A stretch of 64,000 nt of DNA from Sediminibacterium sp. (GTDB taxonomy: Bacteria; Bacteroidota; Bacteroidia; Chitinophagales; Chitinophagaceae). Positions 36,936 to 46,343 of this stretch are shown in pieces. The notes below the pieces were generated by a model. That model worked only from the letters and a program-made list of their open reading frames with translations. It was not told the origin of the DNA and searched no databases. A program made the translations under genes and the position numbers. The DNA is taken from positions 124,001 to 188,000 of the forward strand of contig NZ_JAUYTR010000005.1 of NCBI RefSeq assembly GCF_030695065.1, read 5' to 3'. Position 1 is the stretch's first letter, and every line of letters starts with the position of its first letter.

Positions 36936-37293
36936 AAGAAAAAGCTACTGTTTCAACTGGTACTTTAGTGCCAACTAACTCATAGCCCATGGCTAAAATA
37001 GTAACCCCAGTTACTTTTTTGCTCTCGTCGCGAGTAAACTTTGCAGTTCCTTGGAACTGAGTAATCACATAAACATCTTCAGCAGATTTCTCTAATGTTG
37101 AGGCGCCTGCTTGAGAGTTCATCATTAATACGCCGTTTTCTAAAACAACGGTTACTTCGGCAACAGGACTTCCTTCTGCAAATGTGTACTTACCCAATAA
37201 CTGATTTACAGTGGTATCTGATGGAGCATTTTGCGCATTAGATGCACTAACAAATCCAACCAACATAAAAGCGAATAATAGAATCTTTTTCAT
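36898..37293 (-). CDS. Small exported protein with DUF3471-like domain
   Basis: A 131-residue protein with a signal peptide (MKKILLFAFMLVGFVSASNAQ) followed by one beta-rich domain that starts LLGKYTFAEGSPVAEVTV. This resembles the DUF3471 module found at the C-terminus of serine hydrolases, here standing alone. Its function is unknown. Its last 12 codons and stop lie antisense to the 3' end of hisS. Confidence 0.7.
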   Translation of the reverse strand: MKKILLFAFMLVGFVSASNAQNAPSDTTVNQLLGKYTFAEGSPVAEVTVVLENGVLMMNSQAGASTLEKSAEDVYVITQFQGTAKFTRDESKKVTGVTILAMGYELVGTKVPVETVAFSFKKAVLLAPVVK

Positions 37294-37371
37294 TTTTCAA
37301 AACTTTTTAAGAAGTACAAATTAAGCATTTCAATATTAATGAATCAAACCTTTTATCATAATTAATCTTAA

Positions 37372-38568
37372 TTAAAGGCCTTCGTAAATAATGGCCGCCC
37401 CTTGGCCTACCCCAACACACATGGTAGCTAAACCAAACTTAGTTTGGGTTCTATGCATTTGGTGGATCAAAGTTGCCGAAATACGTGCACCCGAACAACC
37501 TAAAGGATGTCCTAATGCTATAGCACCGCCATTTACATTTACAATAGATTCATTTAACTCAAGATCTTTTATACAAGCAATGCTTTGCGAAGCAAAAGCT
37601 TCATTTAATTCAACCAAACCCAATTGATTAATATTCAGCCCTGCTCTTTTCAAGGCTTTCTGTGAAGCTGGAACAGGTCCAATACCCATGATAGCGGGGT
37701 CTACGCCAGCAACAGCCATACTACTGATGCGAGCAATGGGTTGTAGATTAAATAATTTAACCGCTTCTTCGCTGGCTAATAATACCGCTGCTGCGCCATC
37801 ATTAATACCAGATGAATTTCCGGCGGTAACTGTTCCATCTTTAATAAAAGCAGGCTTTAAAGTAGCTAGTTTTTCTAAACTGGTTTTACGCGGATGCTCA
37901 TCTTTGTTAAACCAACTAACCATGCGATCTGCTAACATTTCAACAGCCACTAATTCATCGTTCCATAAACCAGCTTCTTCTGCGGCAAAATATTTTTCCT
38001 GAGAATTAAAAGCAAATAGATCTTGTGATTCTCTGCTAATGCCCCATGTTTTTGCAACATTTTCTGCGGTTTCACCCATGGTGTATGGGTGGTACATGGC
38101 AGATAATTTAGGATTGATAAAGCGCCAACCAAAACTAGAATCATAGGTTTCTACTTTTCTGCTCCATGCCGAATCGGCCTTGGCTGTAACAAAAGGAGCC
38201 CTAGTCATACTTTCTACACCACCTGCTATATATAACATTCCATCTCCACATTGTATGGCTCTTGCAGCATCCATAATGGCCTGTAATCCACTGGCACAAA
38301 GCCGATTTACGGTGCTACCTGCAACAGTAGTAGGCAATCCAGCCAGTAAAGCCGCCATTCTAGCCACATTTCGATTGTCTTCGCCTGCTTGGTTAGCGGC
38401 ACCCGCAATAACGTCTTCAATAGCCGTAGGATCTATGCTGGGATGGCGTTCTACCAAAGAACGAATAACAATAGCCAATAAATCGTCTGGTCTAACTGAA
38501 CTCAATTTTCCGCCAAAACGCCCAATGGGCGTGCGTACTGCGTCTATGATATAGCAAGCTTTACTCAT
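37372..38568 (-). CDS. Acetyl-CoA C-acyltransferase (thiolase)
   Basis: Starting at ATG 38568 gives 398 residues beginning [19 protein letters not shown]; the frame runs on to 38589 without adding family sequence. The catalytic set is complete: Cys91 in [10 protein letters not shown], His354 in [10 protein letters not shown] and Cys384 in MCVGVGQG. It performs reversible thiolytic cleavage or condensation of acyl-CoA. Whether the substrate is 3-oxoadipyl-CoA, acetoacetyl-CoA or longer 3-ketoacyl-CoA cannot be told. It is divergent from rlmN across 42 bp. Confidence 0.93.
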   Translation of the reverse strand: MSKACYIIDAVRTPIGRFGGKLSSVRPDDLLAIVIRSLVERHPSIDPTAIEDVIAGAANQAGEDNRNVARMAALLAGLPTTVAGSTVNRLCASGLQAIMDAARAIQCGDGMLYIAGGVESMTRAPFVTAKADSAWSRKVETYDSSFGWRFINPKLSAMYHPYTMGETAENVAKTWGISRESQDLFAFNSQEKYFAAEEAGLWNDELVAVEMLADRMVSWFNKDEHPRKTSLEKLATLKPAFIKDGTVTAGNSSGINDGAAAVLLASEEAVKLFNLQPIARISSMAVAGVDPAIMGIGPVPASQKALKRAGLNINQLGLVELNEAFASQSIACIKDLELNESIVNVNGGAIALGHPLGCSGARISATLIHQMHRTQTKFGLATMCVGVGQGAAIIYEGL

Positions 38569-38577
38569 ATAGAATGG

Positions 38578-38606
38578 TTGAGGCTGCAAGATATAAGTTA
38601 TCTTTG
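38578..38606 (+). promoter_or_regulatory. Candidate promoter for rlmN
   Basis: TTG at 38578-38580, an 18-nt spacer, and a perfect TATCTTTG at 38599-38606. The last G is 5 nt before the rlmN ATG (38611), so this is the best-formed of the leaderless-type promoters in the window. Confidence 0.55.
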
Positions 38607-38610
38607 CAGA

Positions 38611-39654
38611 ATGAGTGCCTCTTTACCCAATATTCGCCACCAAAGCCAACAAGATCTGGAGACCTATTTTGAAAGCATTGGCGAAAAGAAATTTAGGATC
38701 AAGCAGGTGCAGGAATGGATTTGGCAAAAGCATGCCCACAGTTTTGAAGATATGAGTAATCTTAGCAAAGAACTGAGGACAAAAATGGCAACCGATTTTT
38801 CCCTGCCGGCTTTGCGTGTAGATGCTACCCAATACAGCAATGATGGAACCGTTAAAAGCAGATTTAAAACTTTTGATGGGCATTTAGTTGAAGGGGTTTT
38901 AATTCCAACAGATGATAGAAAAACAGCTTGTGTATCTTCTCAGATTGGCTGTAGTTTAAGTTGCAAATTTTGTGCAACGGGCTATATGGAGCGAAAGCGA
39001 AATTTAACCTACGATGAAATTGTAGACCAGGTAGTGTTGATTAATCAACAGAGTGAGCAGGTATTCGAAAAAAAATTAACCAATATTGTATTCATGGGAA
39101 TGGGCGAACCACTCTTGAATTACAATAATGTTTTAAAAGCCATTGAACGGATTTCTGCAAAAGACGGTTTGTTCATGAGTCCTAGAAGAATCACTGTTTC
39201 AACTGCTGGTGTTGCCAAACAAATTAGAATGCTGGGCGACGACCAAGTGAAATTTAAATTGGCCTTGTCATTACACGCTCCTAACGATGCCAAGCGCAAT
39301 CAAATTATGCCCATTAATGAAACCAATAATATCAAGGTTTTAACGGAGGCATTAAATTATTTTTATAAGAAAACAGGTAATGAAATTACCCTTGAATACA
39401 TATTGTTTAAAAACTTAAATGATTCTGCAAAAGATGCAGAAGAATTGACCAAAGTATTTAGACAAATACCAGCCGACTTAATCAATATTATTGAATACAA
39501 TAGTATTGATGCATTTAAATTTACCAAACCAGATGAAGACGACACGCAATCTTTTATGGATATTCTTGCAGCCAATAAAGTAAATGCAAGACTTAGAAGA
39601 AGCCGCGGAAAAGATATTGACGCAGCTTGCGGACAACTGGCTAATAAAGGCTAA
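38611..39654 (+). CDS. rlmN: 23S rRNA (adenine-2503-C2)-methyltransferase / tRNA methyltransferase RlmN
   Basis: The ATG at 38611 gives 347 residues; the frame also opens at 38578, but the promoter position supports the shorter form. It is a radical-SAM protein with CSLSCKFC (Cys114, Cys118, Cys121). The conserved C-terminal cysteine that forms the covalent intermediate is in DIDAACGQL (Cys340). The motif FMGMGEPLLNYNNV is also present. It methylates A2503 of 23S rRNA and A37 of some tRNAs. It heads a run of three RNA-modification genes. Confidence 0.96.
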   Translation: MSASLPNIRHQSQQDLETYFESIGEKKFRIKQVQEWIWQKHAHSFEDMSNLSKELRTKMATDFSLPALRVDATQYSNDGTVKSRFKTFDGHLVEGVLIPTDDRKTACVSSQIGCSLSCKFCATGYMERKRNLTYDEIVDQVVLINQQSEQVFEKKLTNIVFMGMGEPLLNYNNVLKAIERISAKDGLFMSPRRITVSTAGVAKQIRMLGDDQVKFKLALSLHAPNDAKRNQIMPINETNNIKVLTEALNYFYKKTGNEITLEYILFKNLNDSAKDAEELTKVFRQIPADLINIIEYNSIDAFKFTKPDEDDTQSFMDILAANKVNARLRRSRGKDIDAACGQLANKG

Positions 39655-39704
39655 CAAAACAATACATCATTTTAAATCCTGTTGTAAAACAGCAAATCAA
39701 CACC

Positions 39705-40883
39705 ATGCAAAAACGTACAGACAACTTCAGCAAATTTGCCGAAAAGAAAAAAGGCGCTGCCATTAAAGAAGCCTATCGCCAAGAGAAAAGAAAGAATAAA
39801 GCAGATGCAAGAGCAGCTGGCGAGGAAATGAGGGCAAGAAAAAAAGCCAAAGCCCGTGGCGAAGAGTACGTAGATCCAAAGAAAGTTGCAGCGCCACCAA
39901 GAGAATCAGCTTCTACAAAACCCGCTTCATCTGACAAACCTACTAGAGGGGCAGGAAGACCAGTAAGCGCAGCAAAAGGACCAGGCAGACCAGCAGTAGC
40001 CGGCTCTGCAAAACCAGCAGCTGGTTCTTATAAAGCATTCAAAAGCGACAAAGGTGCTGCAAAAACAAGTAAGCCAACCTATGCGGGCAATCCAATGGAT
40101 GCCGACAAAAAAGATGCTACTACCAGAGACTCTTTGATCCCCCTAAACAAATATGTTGCCCATTCAGGTGTATGTGGAAGAAGAGAAGCGGCTGAGTTAG
40201 TGAAAGAAGGAAAAGTAACTGTGAATGGAGATAAAATTTTTGAGCCTGGTTACAAAGTTTCTCAAGCAGATAAAATTTTAGTGAAAGGGAAACCCATTTT
40301 TTTACAACGCAATTCTGTCTACATTTTATTAAATAAACCCAAAGACTTTTTAACCACTGCTAGCGATCCACAAGGAAGAAAAACAGTGCTTGATTTAATT
40401 AAGGGTGCTACACCAGAACGAGTTTATCCGGTTGGCAGATTGGATAGAAACACCACGGGTGTGTTGTTGTTAACCAATGATGGAGAGCTGGCGCAAAAAC
40501 TAACGCATCCTTCTTTTGAAGTGAAGAAAATTTACGAAGTTACTTTAGACAAGCCCGTTACTAAAAAAGACTTGGATTCTATTGTAAGTGGTATCACTTT
40601 AGAAGATGGATTTGTTGCTGCAGATTCTGTAGGATATGCCGATAGCAAGAGTAAGAATGTGGTAGGAATAGAAATTCACAGTGGTAGAAATAGAATTGTG
40701 CGCAGGATTTTTGAACATTTAGGATACGATGTAAAAGCATTGGATCGGGTAATGTTTGCCAATCTTACCAAGAAAAATGTAGAGCGAAGCAAATGGCGTT
40801 TTTTAAACGATAAAGAAGTGCGATTGCTTAAATTCATGAACAAATCTTTTCTTAGAAAAAACAAGTCAGAAGCCAACGCATGA
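39705..40883 (+). CDS. RluB-type pseudouridine synthase with long basic N-terminal tail
   Basis: A 392-residue protein. The first 140 residues are a disordered basic tail rich in Lys, Ala, Gly and Pro, with two GRP triplets (RGAGRP, KGPGRP) like AT-hook cores. An S4 domain follows (about 144-200: PLNKYVAHSGVCGRREAAEL). The RsuA/RluB catalytic domain has VGRLDRNTTGVLL with Asp247 as nucleophile. It probably modifies 23S rRNA near the decoding or peptidyl-transfer regions. Its last 4 bp overlap the next gene, so the two are co-translated. Confidence 0.92.
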   Translation: MQKRTDNFSKFAEKKKGAAIKEAYRQEKRKNKADARAAGEEMRARKKAKARGEEYVDPKKVAAPPRESASTKPASSDKPTRGAGRPVSAAKGPGRPAVAGSAKPAAGSYKAFKSDKGAAKTSKPTYAGNPMDADKKDATTRDSLIPLNKYVAHSGVCGRREAAELVKEGKVTVNGDKIFEPGYKVSQADKILVKGKPIFLQRNSVYILLNKPKDFLTTASDPQGRKTVLDLIKGATPERVYPVGRLDRNTTGVLLLTNDGELAQKLTHPSFEVKKIYEVTLDKPVTKKDLDSIVSGITLEDGFVAADSVGYADSKSKNVVGIEIHSGRNRIVRRIFEHLGYDVKALDRVMFANLTKKNVERSKWRFLNDKEVRLLKFMNKSFLRKNKSEANA

Positions 40884-41590
40884 GTATTGACATCATAGTA
40901 GAAACAGCCGATTTTGTTGCAGTAAACAAACCTTCTGGCTTATTGAGTATTCCTGATAGAATGGGCGTAGAAAAGTCTTTAAAAGACCTATTAAAACAAC
41001 GCTATGGAAATATTTATACCGTCCATCGTTTAGATAGAGACACCAGTGGCATTATTATTTTTGCTAAACACGAAGAATCGCATAAAGCCCTCTCGCAACT
41101 TTTTGAAAGCAGGGAAATGGAAAAATTTTACTTGGGTTTAGTGAATGGACAAATGATGAACACCAGTGGAAGCATTGATGCTCCTATTATGGAACATCCG
41201 GGAAAAACCACTAAAATGATGACCCATGTAAAGGGTAAACCATCTTTAACCGATTATGAAGTGGTGGAACAATATAGGTTGTTTTCTTGGGTTCGTTTTC
41301 AAATACATACGGGAAGAACCCACCAAATTAGGGTGCATATGCAGCATATAGGACATAGCATTGTTTGCGATGAAATATATGGAGATGCAAAACCCATTTT
41401 GTTGTCTTCGATCAAAAAGAATTTCAAGTTGGCTAAAGTAGCAGAAGAAGAAAAACCCATTTTGGCAAGATTGGCTTTGCATTCTTTCCAATTAAATTTT
41501 ACTTACAACGAAATTGCCTATCAGCTAGAAGCGCCATTACCTAAAGACTTGCGTGCAGTATTGCAACAATTAAAAAAATGGAAGGGCTAA
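40880..41590 (+). CDS. RluA/TruC-type pseudouridine synthase
   Basis: A 236-residue single-domain enzyme. The active motif HRLDRDTSG (Asp52 nucleophile) and the HTGRTHQIRVHM block are intact. There is no N-terminal S4 domain, so it resembles RluA or TruC more than RluD. The start overlaps the stop of the preceding gene (ATGA). The target uridine cannot be assigned from sequence. Confidence 0.92.
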   Translation: MSIDIIVETADFVAVNKPSGLLSIPDRMGVEKSLKDLLKQRYGNIYTVHRLDRDTSGIIIFAKHEESHKALSQLFESREMEKFYLGLVNGQMMNTSGSIDAPIMEHPGKTTKMMTHVKGKPSLTDYEVVEQYRLFSWVRFQIHTGRTHQIRVHMQHIGHSIVCDEIYGDAKPILLSSIKKNFKLAKVAEEEKPILARLALHSFQLNFTYNEIAYQLEAPLPKDLRAVLQQLKKWKG

Positions 41591-41593
41591 ACC

Positions 41594-42865
41594 TTATTGT
41601 TTAAATACTTTGCCGCCTTTCATTACAAATTGTACCCTGCCCATGCTGCTTACATCTTGTTGTGGATTACCATCCACTGCAATAATATCAGCCAATTTAC
41701 CCTTTTCAATACTGCCAATTGAATCGTCTCCTAATAAATCTGCTGCATTAACTGTAGCACATTTTATGGCTTCTAAAATGGGCATGCCCACTTCGGTCAT
41801 GTATTGAAATTCCATCCAATTTTTTCCATGTGCATACACACCAGCATCGGTACCAAATGCAATTTTTACTCCTTTTTTATAAGCTTTTGCAAAAGTGCCT
41901 TGAATAAAATTTCCAATCACCAATGCTTTGGCTTTTACAATATCCGGATAGTAGCCAGGTTTTTTGGCAGAGTCTGCTGTTGATTTACCAGCAACAATTG
42001 TGGGCACCAAATAAGTACCTTTTTCTTTCATTAATTCCATTACTTCTTCAGACATATAACTACCATGTTCAATAGAATGAACACCACCTAGCACTGCCCT
42101 TTTCATACCTTCTGCACCATGGGCATGTGCAGCTACTTTAAATCCATAATCGTTGGCCGTTTGAACAATGGCTTTAATTTCTTCAACGCTAAATTGCGCG
42201 CCACTTCCATCTTTGGCCATACTTAACACACCACCCGTTGCCGTAATTTTAATGAGGTCTGCTCCATCTTTATATCGCTGACGTACGGCTTTTGCAGCAT
42301 CTTCTACACTGTTGACCACACCTTCTCTAGGACCAGGATCGCCCATTAAATCTTTTCGATAATTGTTGGTGGGATCAGCATGTCCGCCAGTGGAAGCCAA
42401 AGATTTTCCAGCAGTATATACTCTAGGGCCAACAACCCATCCTTTATTGATGGCATTTCTTAAAGCAATATTTACATTGGTACCCCCTAAATCTCTAACT
42501 GCTGTAAACCCACTCATTAAAGTTTTCTCTGCAAACATTACCGATTGAAATGCATAATCTGCAGGGTTAAAAGTAAACCCATTTAAATAACTAGCGGGTC
42601 CTGTTTCCGATTCTAAATGCACATGCATATCAATTAAACCGGGCATTACAGTTAATTTCTTTAAATCAATTACCGTATTACCAGCAGAAGCAGCAGTATA
42701 CCCTTTTTGCACTTCTACAATTTTATTCCCTTCTACAACAATAGTCATTGCAGGCAATTGAGTACTGTTTTTAACATCAATTAATTGACCGCAATGTATT
42801 AGCGTACGTTGTGCAATAACTGCATTGCTCAATAATAATATTACACCCAAAAAGTATTTACGCAT
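41594..42865 (-). CDS. Exported metal-dependent amidohydrolase
   Basis: A 423-residue protein with a signal peptide ending near residue 19 (AVIAQ). The metal-site motifs of the amidohydrolase superfamily are present: PGLIDMHVH (His81, His83), a lysine in GADLIKITATGG, AHAHG, SIEHG and FGTDAG. These predict a binuclear zinc site in a TIM barrel. Related exported enzymes are prolidases, imidazolonepropionase-like hydrolases and Xaa-Pro dipeptidases; the substrate is not certain. Likely periplasmic. Confidence 0.88.
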   Translation of the reverse strand: MRKYFLGVILLLSNAVIAQRTLIHCGQLIDVKNSTQLPAMTIVVEGNKIVEVQKGYTAASAGNTVIDLKKLTVMPGLIDMHVHLESETGPASYLNGFTFNPADYAFQSVMFAEKTLMSGFTAVRDLGGTNVNIALRNAINKGWVVGPRVYTAGKSLASTGGHADPTNNYRKDLMGDPGPREGVVNSVEDAAKAVRQRYKDGADLIKITATGGVLSMAKDGSGAQFSVEEIKAIVQTANDYGFKVAAHAHGAEGMKRAVLGGVHSIEHGSYMSEEVMELMKEKGTYLVPTIVAGKSTADSAKKPGYYPDIVKAKALVIGNFIQGTFAKAYKKGVKIAFGTDAGVYAHGKNWMEFQYMTEVGMPILEAIKCATVNAADLLGDDSIGSIEKGKLADIIAVDGNPQQDVSSMGRVQFVMKGGKVFKQ

Positions 42866-42902
42866 AAAAGGATTTTTAGGAAGTTAAGCATTCTATATTG
42901 AA

Positions 42903-42929
42903 CAAAAAAAAGCCCTGCGTTTGCCGGGC
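42903..42929 (-). terminator. Rho-independent terminator after peroxiredoxin
   Basis: A stem of GCCC-n-GC pairing with GC-n-GGGC, with one mismatch and a 4-nt loop (42912-42929), followed by an eight-T run on the minus strand. It lies 20 bp past the peroxiredoxin stop. Confidence 0.8.
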
Positions 42930-42948
42930 ATCATCATCAACTAAAAAA

Positions 42949-43584
42949 TTATTTATTTGGCTGTGGGGTATAGCGCAAATATGGTTTTACTACGGTTACT
43001 CCTTTAGGGAATCGTTGTATTGCCTCTGCTGTGCTTACAGCAGGAACCACAATCACATCTTCGCCTTCTTTCCAATCAGCAGGTGTTGCTACGCTGTAAT
43101 CTGCAGTGAGTTGCAAAGAATCTATTACCCGCAATACTTCATTGAAATTTCTACCAGTAGAAGCTGGATAAGTGATCATCAATTTCACTTTCTTGTCTGG
43201 TCCTATAATGAACAAAGAACGAACCGTAAAAGTTTCAGAAGCATTTGGATGAATCATATCATAGGCATGAGAAATACTTCTGTCTTCGTCTGCTATTATT
43301 GGAAAATCAACCAGTGTGTGCTGGGTTTCATTAATATCGCCAATCCATCCAGCATGTTTTGCTAAACTATCTACACTCAAGGCCAATACTTTCACGTTAC
43401 GTTTTTCAAATTCGCCTTTCAATGCTGCCGTTCTGCCCAACTCAGTGGTACAAACAGGAGTATAATCTGCTGGATGAGAAAATAAAACACCCCAATTATT
43501 CCCTAGGTATTCATAAAAATTGATTGGACCAATGCTGGTTTGTGCAGCAAAATTGGGAGCGATATCGCCTAGTCTTAAAGCCAT
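42949..43584 (-). CDS. 1-Cys peroxiredoxin, Prx6 type
   Basis: A 211-residue protein with the peroxidatic motif HPADYTPVCTTELG, Cys45 being the active cysteine. The longer C-terminal half (about 165-211) and lack of an obvious resolving cysteine match the Prx6 subfamily. It reduces hydrogen peroxide and organic peroxides in the cytoplasm. It stands alone, with a terminator after it. Confidence 0.94.
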   Translation of the reverse strand: MALRLGDIAPNFAAQTSIGPINFYEYLGNNWGVLFSHPADYTPVCTTELGRTAALKGEFEKRNVKVLALSVDSLAKHAGWIGDINETQHTLVDFPIIADEDRSISHAYDMIHPNASETFTVRSLFIIGPDKKVKLMITYPASTGRNFNEVLRVIDSLQLTADYSVATPADWKEGEDVIVVPAVSTAEAIQRFPKGVTVVKPYLRYTPQPNK

Positions 43585-43642
43585 AGTATTGAATTTAAAG
43601 AGCGAATATAGTATTTTCCTACTAATTTAGTAGACTAATAAA

Positions 43643-44824
43643 TTATCCTTTAGAAGGATTGTCTTTTTCAGGAGATTTTACTGTCCGGGCTTTCTGTAAT
43701 AGCCCTTTGCCAAACTTATTCTTTACAGCATCAATGGCTTTATATAAATCGCCTTTTTTATCGGATTCATCAAAAAGGGAACCTTGCAGCACATGTGAAG
43801 TGAGTTCCGATAAACGAACGCCTAACAATCGAATGGGCTCCCCTTTTTTATACAGCTTATGAAATAAGTCAATTGCTACAGGTATTAATTCATCATCTCG
43901 CAACGTATAACTAATTGCTATTTGCTTTGATGTGGTATCAAAATTGGGGTAACGAATTTTAACTGCAATACAACCAGTAAGTTTTCCATCTTGTCTTAAT
44001 TCATACGCTACTTTTTCAGTCATTCTTACCAACTCACTTAACAAGAAGCCCTCATCTGTTTTATTTTCTTCAAAAGTATTTTCGGTTGAGATTGATTTTG
44101 ATTCATGATAAGGTTGAACAATTCCTTCATGAATTCCTTGTGATTTTTTCCAAAGATCTGCCCCTGACTTGCCCAATACTTTTTCTAAAAGAGCAATGGG
44201 TGTTTTACTCAATTGTTCAATTGTATAAATGCCCATTTGGTTCAACTTTGTATGCATGGATTCTCCAACACCAGAAAATTTATTAACAGGTAGTGGTGCT
44301 AAAAATTCTTTTTCCATTCCTGGCTGCACAAATAAATAGCCATTGGGCTTGGCTTCATCTGTAGCAATTTTAGCAATCATTTTATTACTGGCCAATCCAA
44401 ATGAAATGGGCAATCCAGTTGTCTCTATGATTTCATTGCGTAAATCAATCGTCCATTGGTATGGATCAAAAAATTTATCCATCCCCGTTAAGTCAATAAA
44501 GAACTCATCAATAGATGCTTTCTCAAATAAGGGTGCTTTAGCTGCAATAATATCGGTTACCCATCTTGAATACCTAGTGTATTCTCCTCGAGTTCCTCTC
44601 ACTAAAATAGCATGTGGGCAAAGCTTCATGGCTGTTTTCATTGGCATGGCGCTTCTTACACCAAACTTACGTGCCTCGTAACTACAAGTAGTTACCACCC
44701 CCCTATCGGCACTTCCACCTACAATAACAGCCTTCCCTTTTAAGGTTGGATTATTCAGCATTTCTACACTCACAAAAAAGGAGTCTAAGTCTAAATGTGC
44801 AATATATCGTTGCGGTGTTTGCAT
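43643..44824 (-). CDS. dinB: DNA polymerase IV, Y-family translesion polymerase
   Basis: A 393-residue protein. The catalytic carboxylates are in AHLDLDSFFVSVE and SIDEFFIDLTG, and the little-finger domain covers about 240-345. The C-terminus (SPEKDNPSKG) is short and lacks an evident beta-clamp peptide. It copies past damaged bases. No SOS (LexA) box could be recognised in the 79-bp gap to the divergent S41 gene. Confidence 0.94.
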   Translation of the reverse strand: MQTPQRYIAHLDLDSFFVSVEMLNNPTLKGKAVIVGGSADRGVVTTCSYEARKFGVRSAMPMKTAMKLCPHAILVRGTRGEYTRYSRWVTDIIAAKAPLFEKASIDEFFIDLTGMDKFFDPYQWTIDLRNEIIETTGLPISFGLASNKMIAKIATDEAKPNGYLFVQPGMEKEFLAPLPVNKFSGVGESMHTKLNQMGIYTIEQLSKTPIALLEKVLGKSGADLWKKSQGIHEGIVQPYHESKSISTENTFEENKTDEGFLLSELVRMTEKVAYELRQDGKLTGCIAVKIRYPNFDTTSKQIAISYTLRDDELIPVAIDLFHKLYKKGEPIRLLGVRLSELTSHVLQGSLFDESDKKGDLYKAIDAVKNKFGKGLLQKARTVKSPEKDNPSKG

Positions 44825-44879
44825 AATATTAAAAGCAATATCACCCTTTTATGTGATGGATATATATTTTAAATGAAGC

Positions 44880-44887
44880 TATTTTTG
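44880..44887 (+). promoter_or_regulatory. Candidate -7 element TATTTTTG for the S41 protease
   Basis: A perfect TAnnTTTG that ends 17 nt before the ATG at 44904, giving a short leader of about 12 nt. No -33 TTG is obvious. Confidence 0.4.
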
Positions 44888-44903
44888 CAGTAAATTAATT
44901 TAA

Positions 44904-46334
44904 ATGAAAAAAGGGATTTTTACAGCGTTCTGTTGTTGGTGCGTGGTTTTGGCATCAGCACAATCCTTTGTTTTGTATAAAGAAGAAACTACTAAAGCAA
45001 CTGCCCCTTTAACTATTACAAAATCAGCTCTTGTAAAAGATATCCAATTTTGGAAAACAACCATTGAAGCAGCTCATGTTAATATGTACCATGCGGTAAG
45101 CAAAGAGTCGCTTATTCAATTAGAAAAAAAATTACTGGCCTCTCTGCCTAATACTGTTTCAATTAATCAAGCAATTTTAGTGATAGGAAAGTTGGCTGCA
45201 GCTTTAAACGAAGGCCATCTAGGACTTCCTTCTGCAAAAATTTCTGATAGCTTATTTCAACAATCGCTTCGATTTCCTTTTTTAATAAAATCATCCAATC
45301 AAATTGGATGGGAAGTGGAAATGGATTTAAGCAAGGAGCAATATTTAAAAAATGGGGGTACTATTTTAGCCATTAATGGTAAAAATATTACGAGCATTAA
45401 TAAGCAATACGGTGTGTATTTTGGTGGATTAACCAATTGGAAAAATCAGCAAGTAGGCACTTATATTAGAAAGCTTTTATTCTTACATGGCATCAAAAGC
45501 CCTTATCAAATAACTGCATTGAATGCAGAAGGCAAAAAGATTCAGTACAAAGTAAACGGGTATAATAAGCAACAAGCTGATAGCATTACTAAAGTAATGT
45601 CATCAATAAAAAGTAACCAACTAATCCCTTACAGTTTAGAAATATTACCTGATTCAATTGCCTATATCCGTTACAATAATATGAGCAATGATCCTACCCA
45701 TCCATTCACCAAATTTTTGATAGAGAGTTTTACCAAAATACAATCTTCCCGAGCAAAAGGGCTCATCATTGATATTAGAGAAAACGGTGGAGGCAATTCT
45801 GCTTTAGCCGAATTAATGATCCCCTATTTTAGCAACAAGCCATATAGGCTTACTGCTGGCATGAAATGGAAAGTGAGTGAAGCCTATAAAAAATTTATGC
45901 TGGGTAGTCAAGGAGAAAAAGCAGGGCCTGCGTTTTACTTTACAATGCAAAACGGATCAGTCTATTTTTACGACAACAAATTATTAAAACAGCCATTAGA
46001 AACTCCACTGCGTTTTAATGGTAAAACAGCGCTTTTAATTGGACCCAATACTTTCAGTAGCGCCAATATGTTTAGTGATGGAGTTAAAACCTATCAATTG
46101 GCCAAGGTATTTGGTACCCCTACTGCTGAACCGGGAAATGATTATGGAGAAATGTTCAATTTTATGTTGCCCCATAGTCAAATTATTGCTAGAGGACCCA
46201 GTAAAATGTTTTTCAGGGCCGATGGCAATGAAAACGACAGCAATTCCATTCTACCTGATGTTTTAGTACCTTCTGCAAAAAACAAAGATGCTGTTGTAGA
46301 CAAAGCACGGGAATGGATTTTAGAGAAAAACTAA
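44904..46334 (+). CDS. Exported S41-family (tail-specific type) serine protease
   Basis: A 476-residue protein with a Cys-rich signal peptide ending ASAQ (residue 20). Residues about 125-225 look like a PDZ-like segment (NGGTILAINGKNITSINK). The S41 catalytic core has the oxyanion-region motif DIRENGGGNSALAELM (290-305) and the nucleophile region PNTFSSANMFSDG, with Ser385 or Ser386. No lysine partner could be assigned with certainty. Probably a periplasmic or surface protease. It ends 9 bp from rimM on the opposite strand. Confidence 0.87.
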   Translation: MKKGIFTAFCCWCVVLASAQSFVLYKEETTKATAPLTITKSALVKDIQFWKTTIEAAHVNMYHAVSKESLIQLEKKLLASLPNTVSINQAILVIGKLAAALNEGHLGLPSAKISDSLFQQSLRFPFLIKSSNQIGWEVEMDLSKEQYLKNGGTILAINGKNITSINKQYGVYFGGLTNWKNQQVGTYIRKLLFLHGIKSPYQITALNAEGKKIQYKVNGYNKQQADSITKVMSSIKSNQLIPYSLEILPDSIAYIRYNNMSNDPTHPFTKFLIESFTKIQSSRAKGLIIDIRENGGGNSALAELMIPYFSNKPYRLTAGMKWKVSEAYKKFMLGSQGEKAGPAFYFTMQNGSVYFYDNKLLKQPLETPLRFNGKTALLIGPNTFSSANMFSDGVKTYQLAKVFGTPTAEPGNDYGEMFNFMLPHSQIIARGPSKMFFRADGNENDSNSILPDVLVPSAKNKDAVVDKAREWILEKN

Positions 46335-46343
46335 TACCCCCAT

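Noticed and set aside
39584..39766. A 60-residue frame bridging rlmN and the RluB-type gene
   Set aside because: It is out of frame with both real genes and has no support.
43618..43632. Inverted repeat CTACTA/TAGTAG between peroxiredoxin and dinB
   Set aside because: Only a 6-bp A+T-rich stem with no T-run; too weak to call a terminator or operator.
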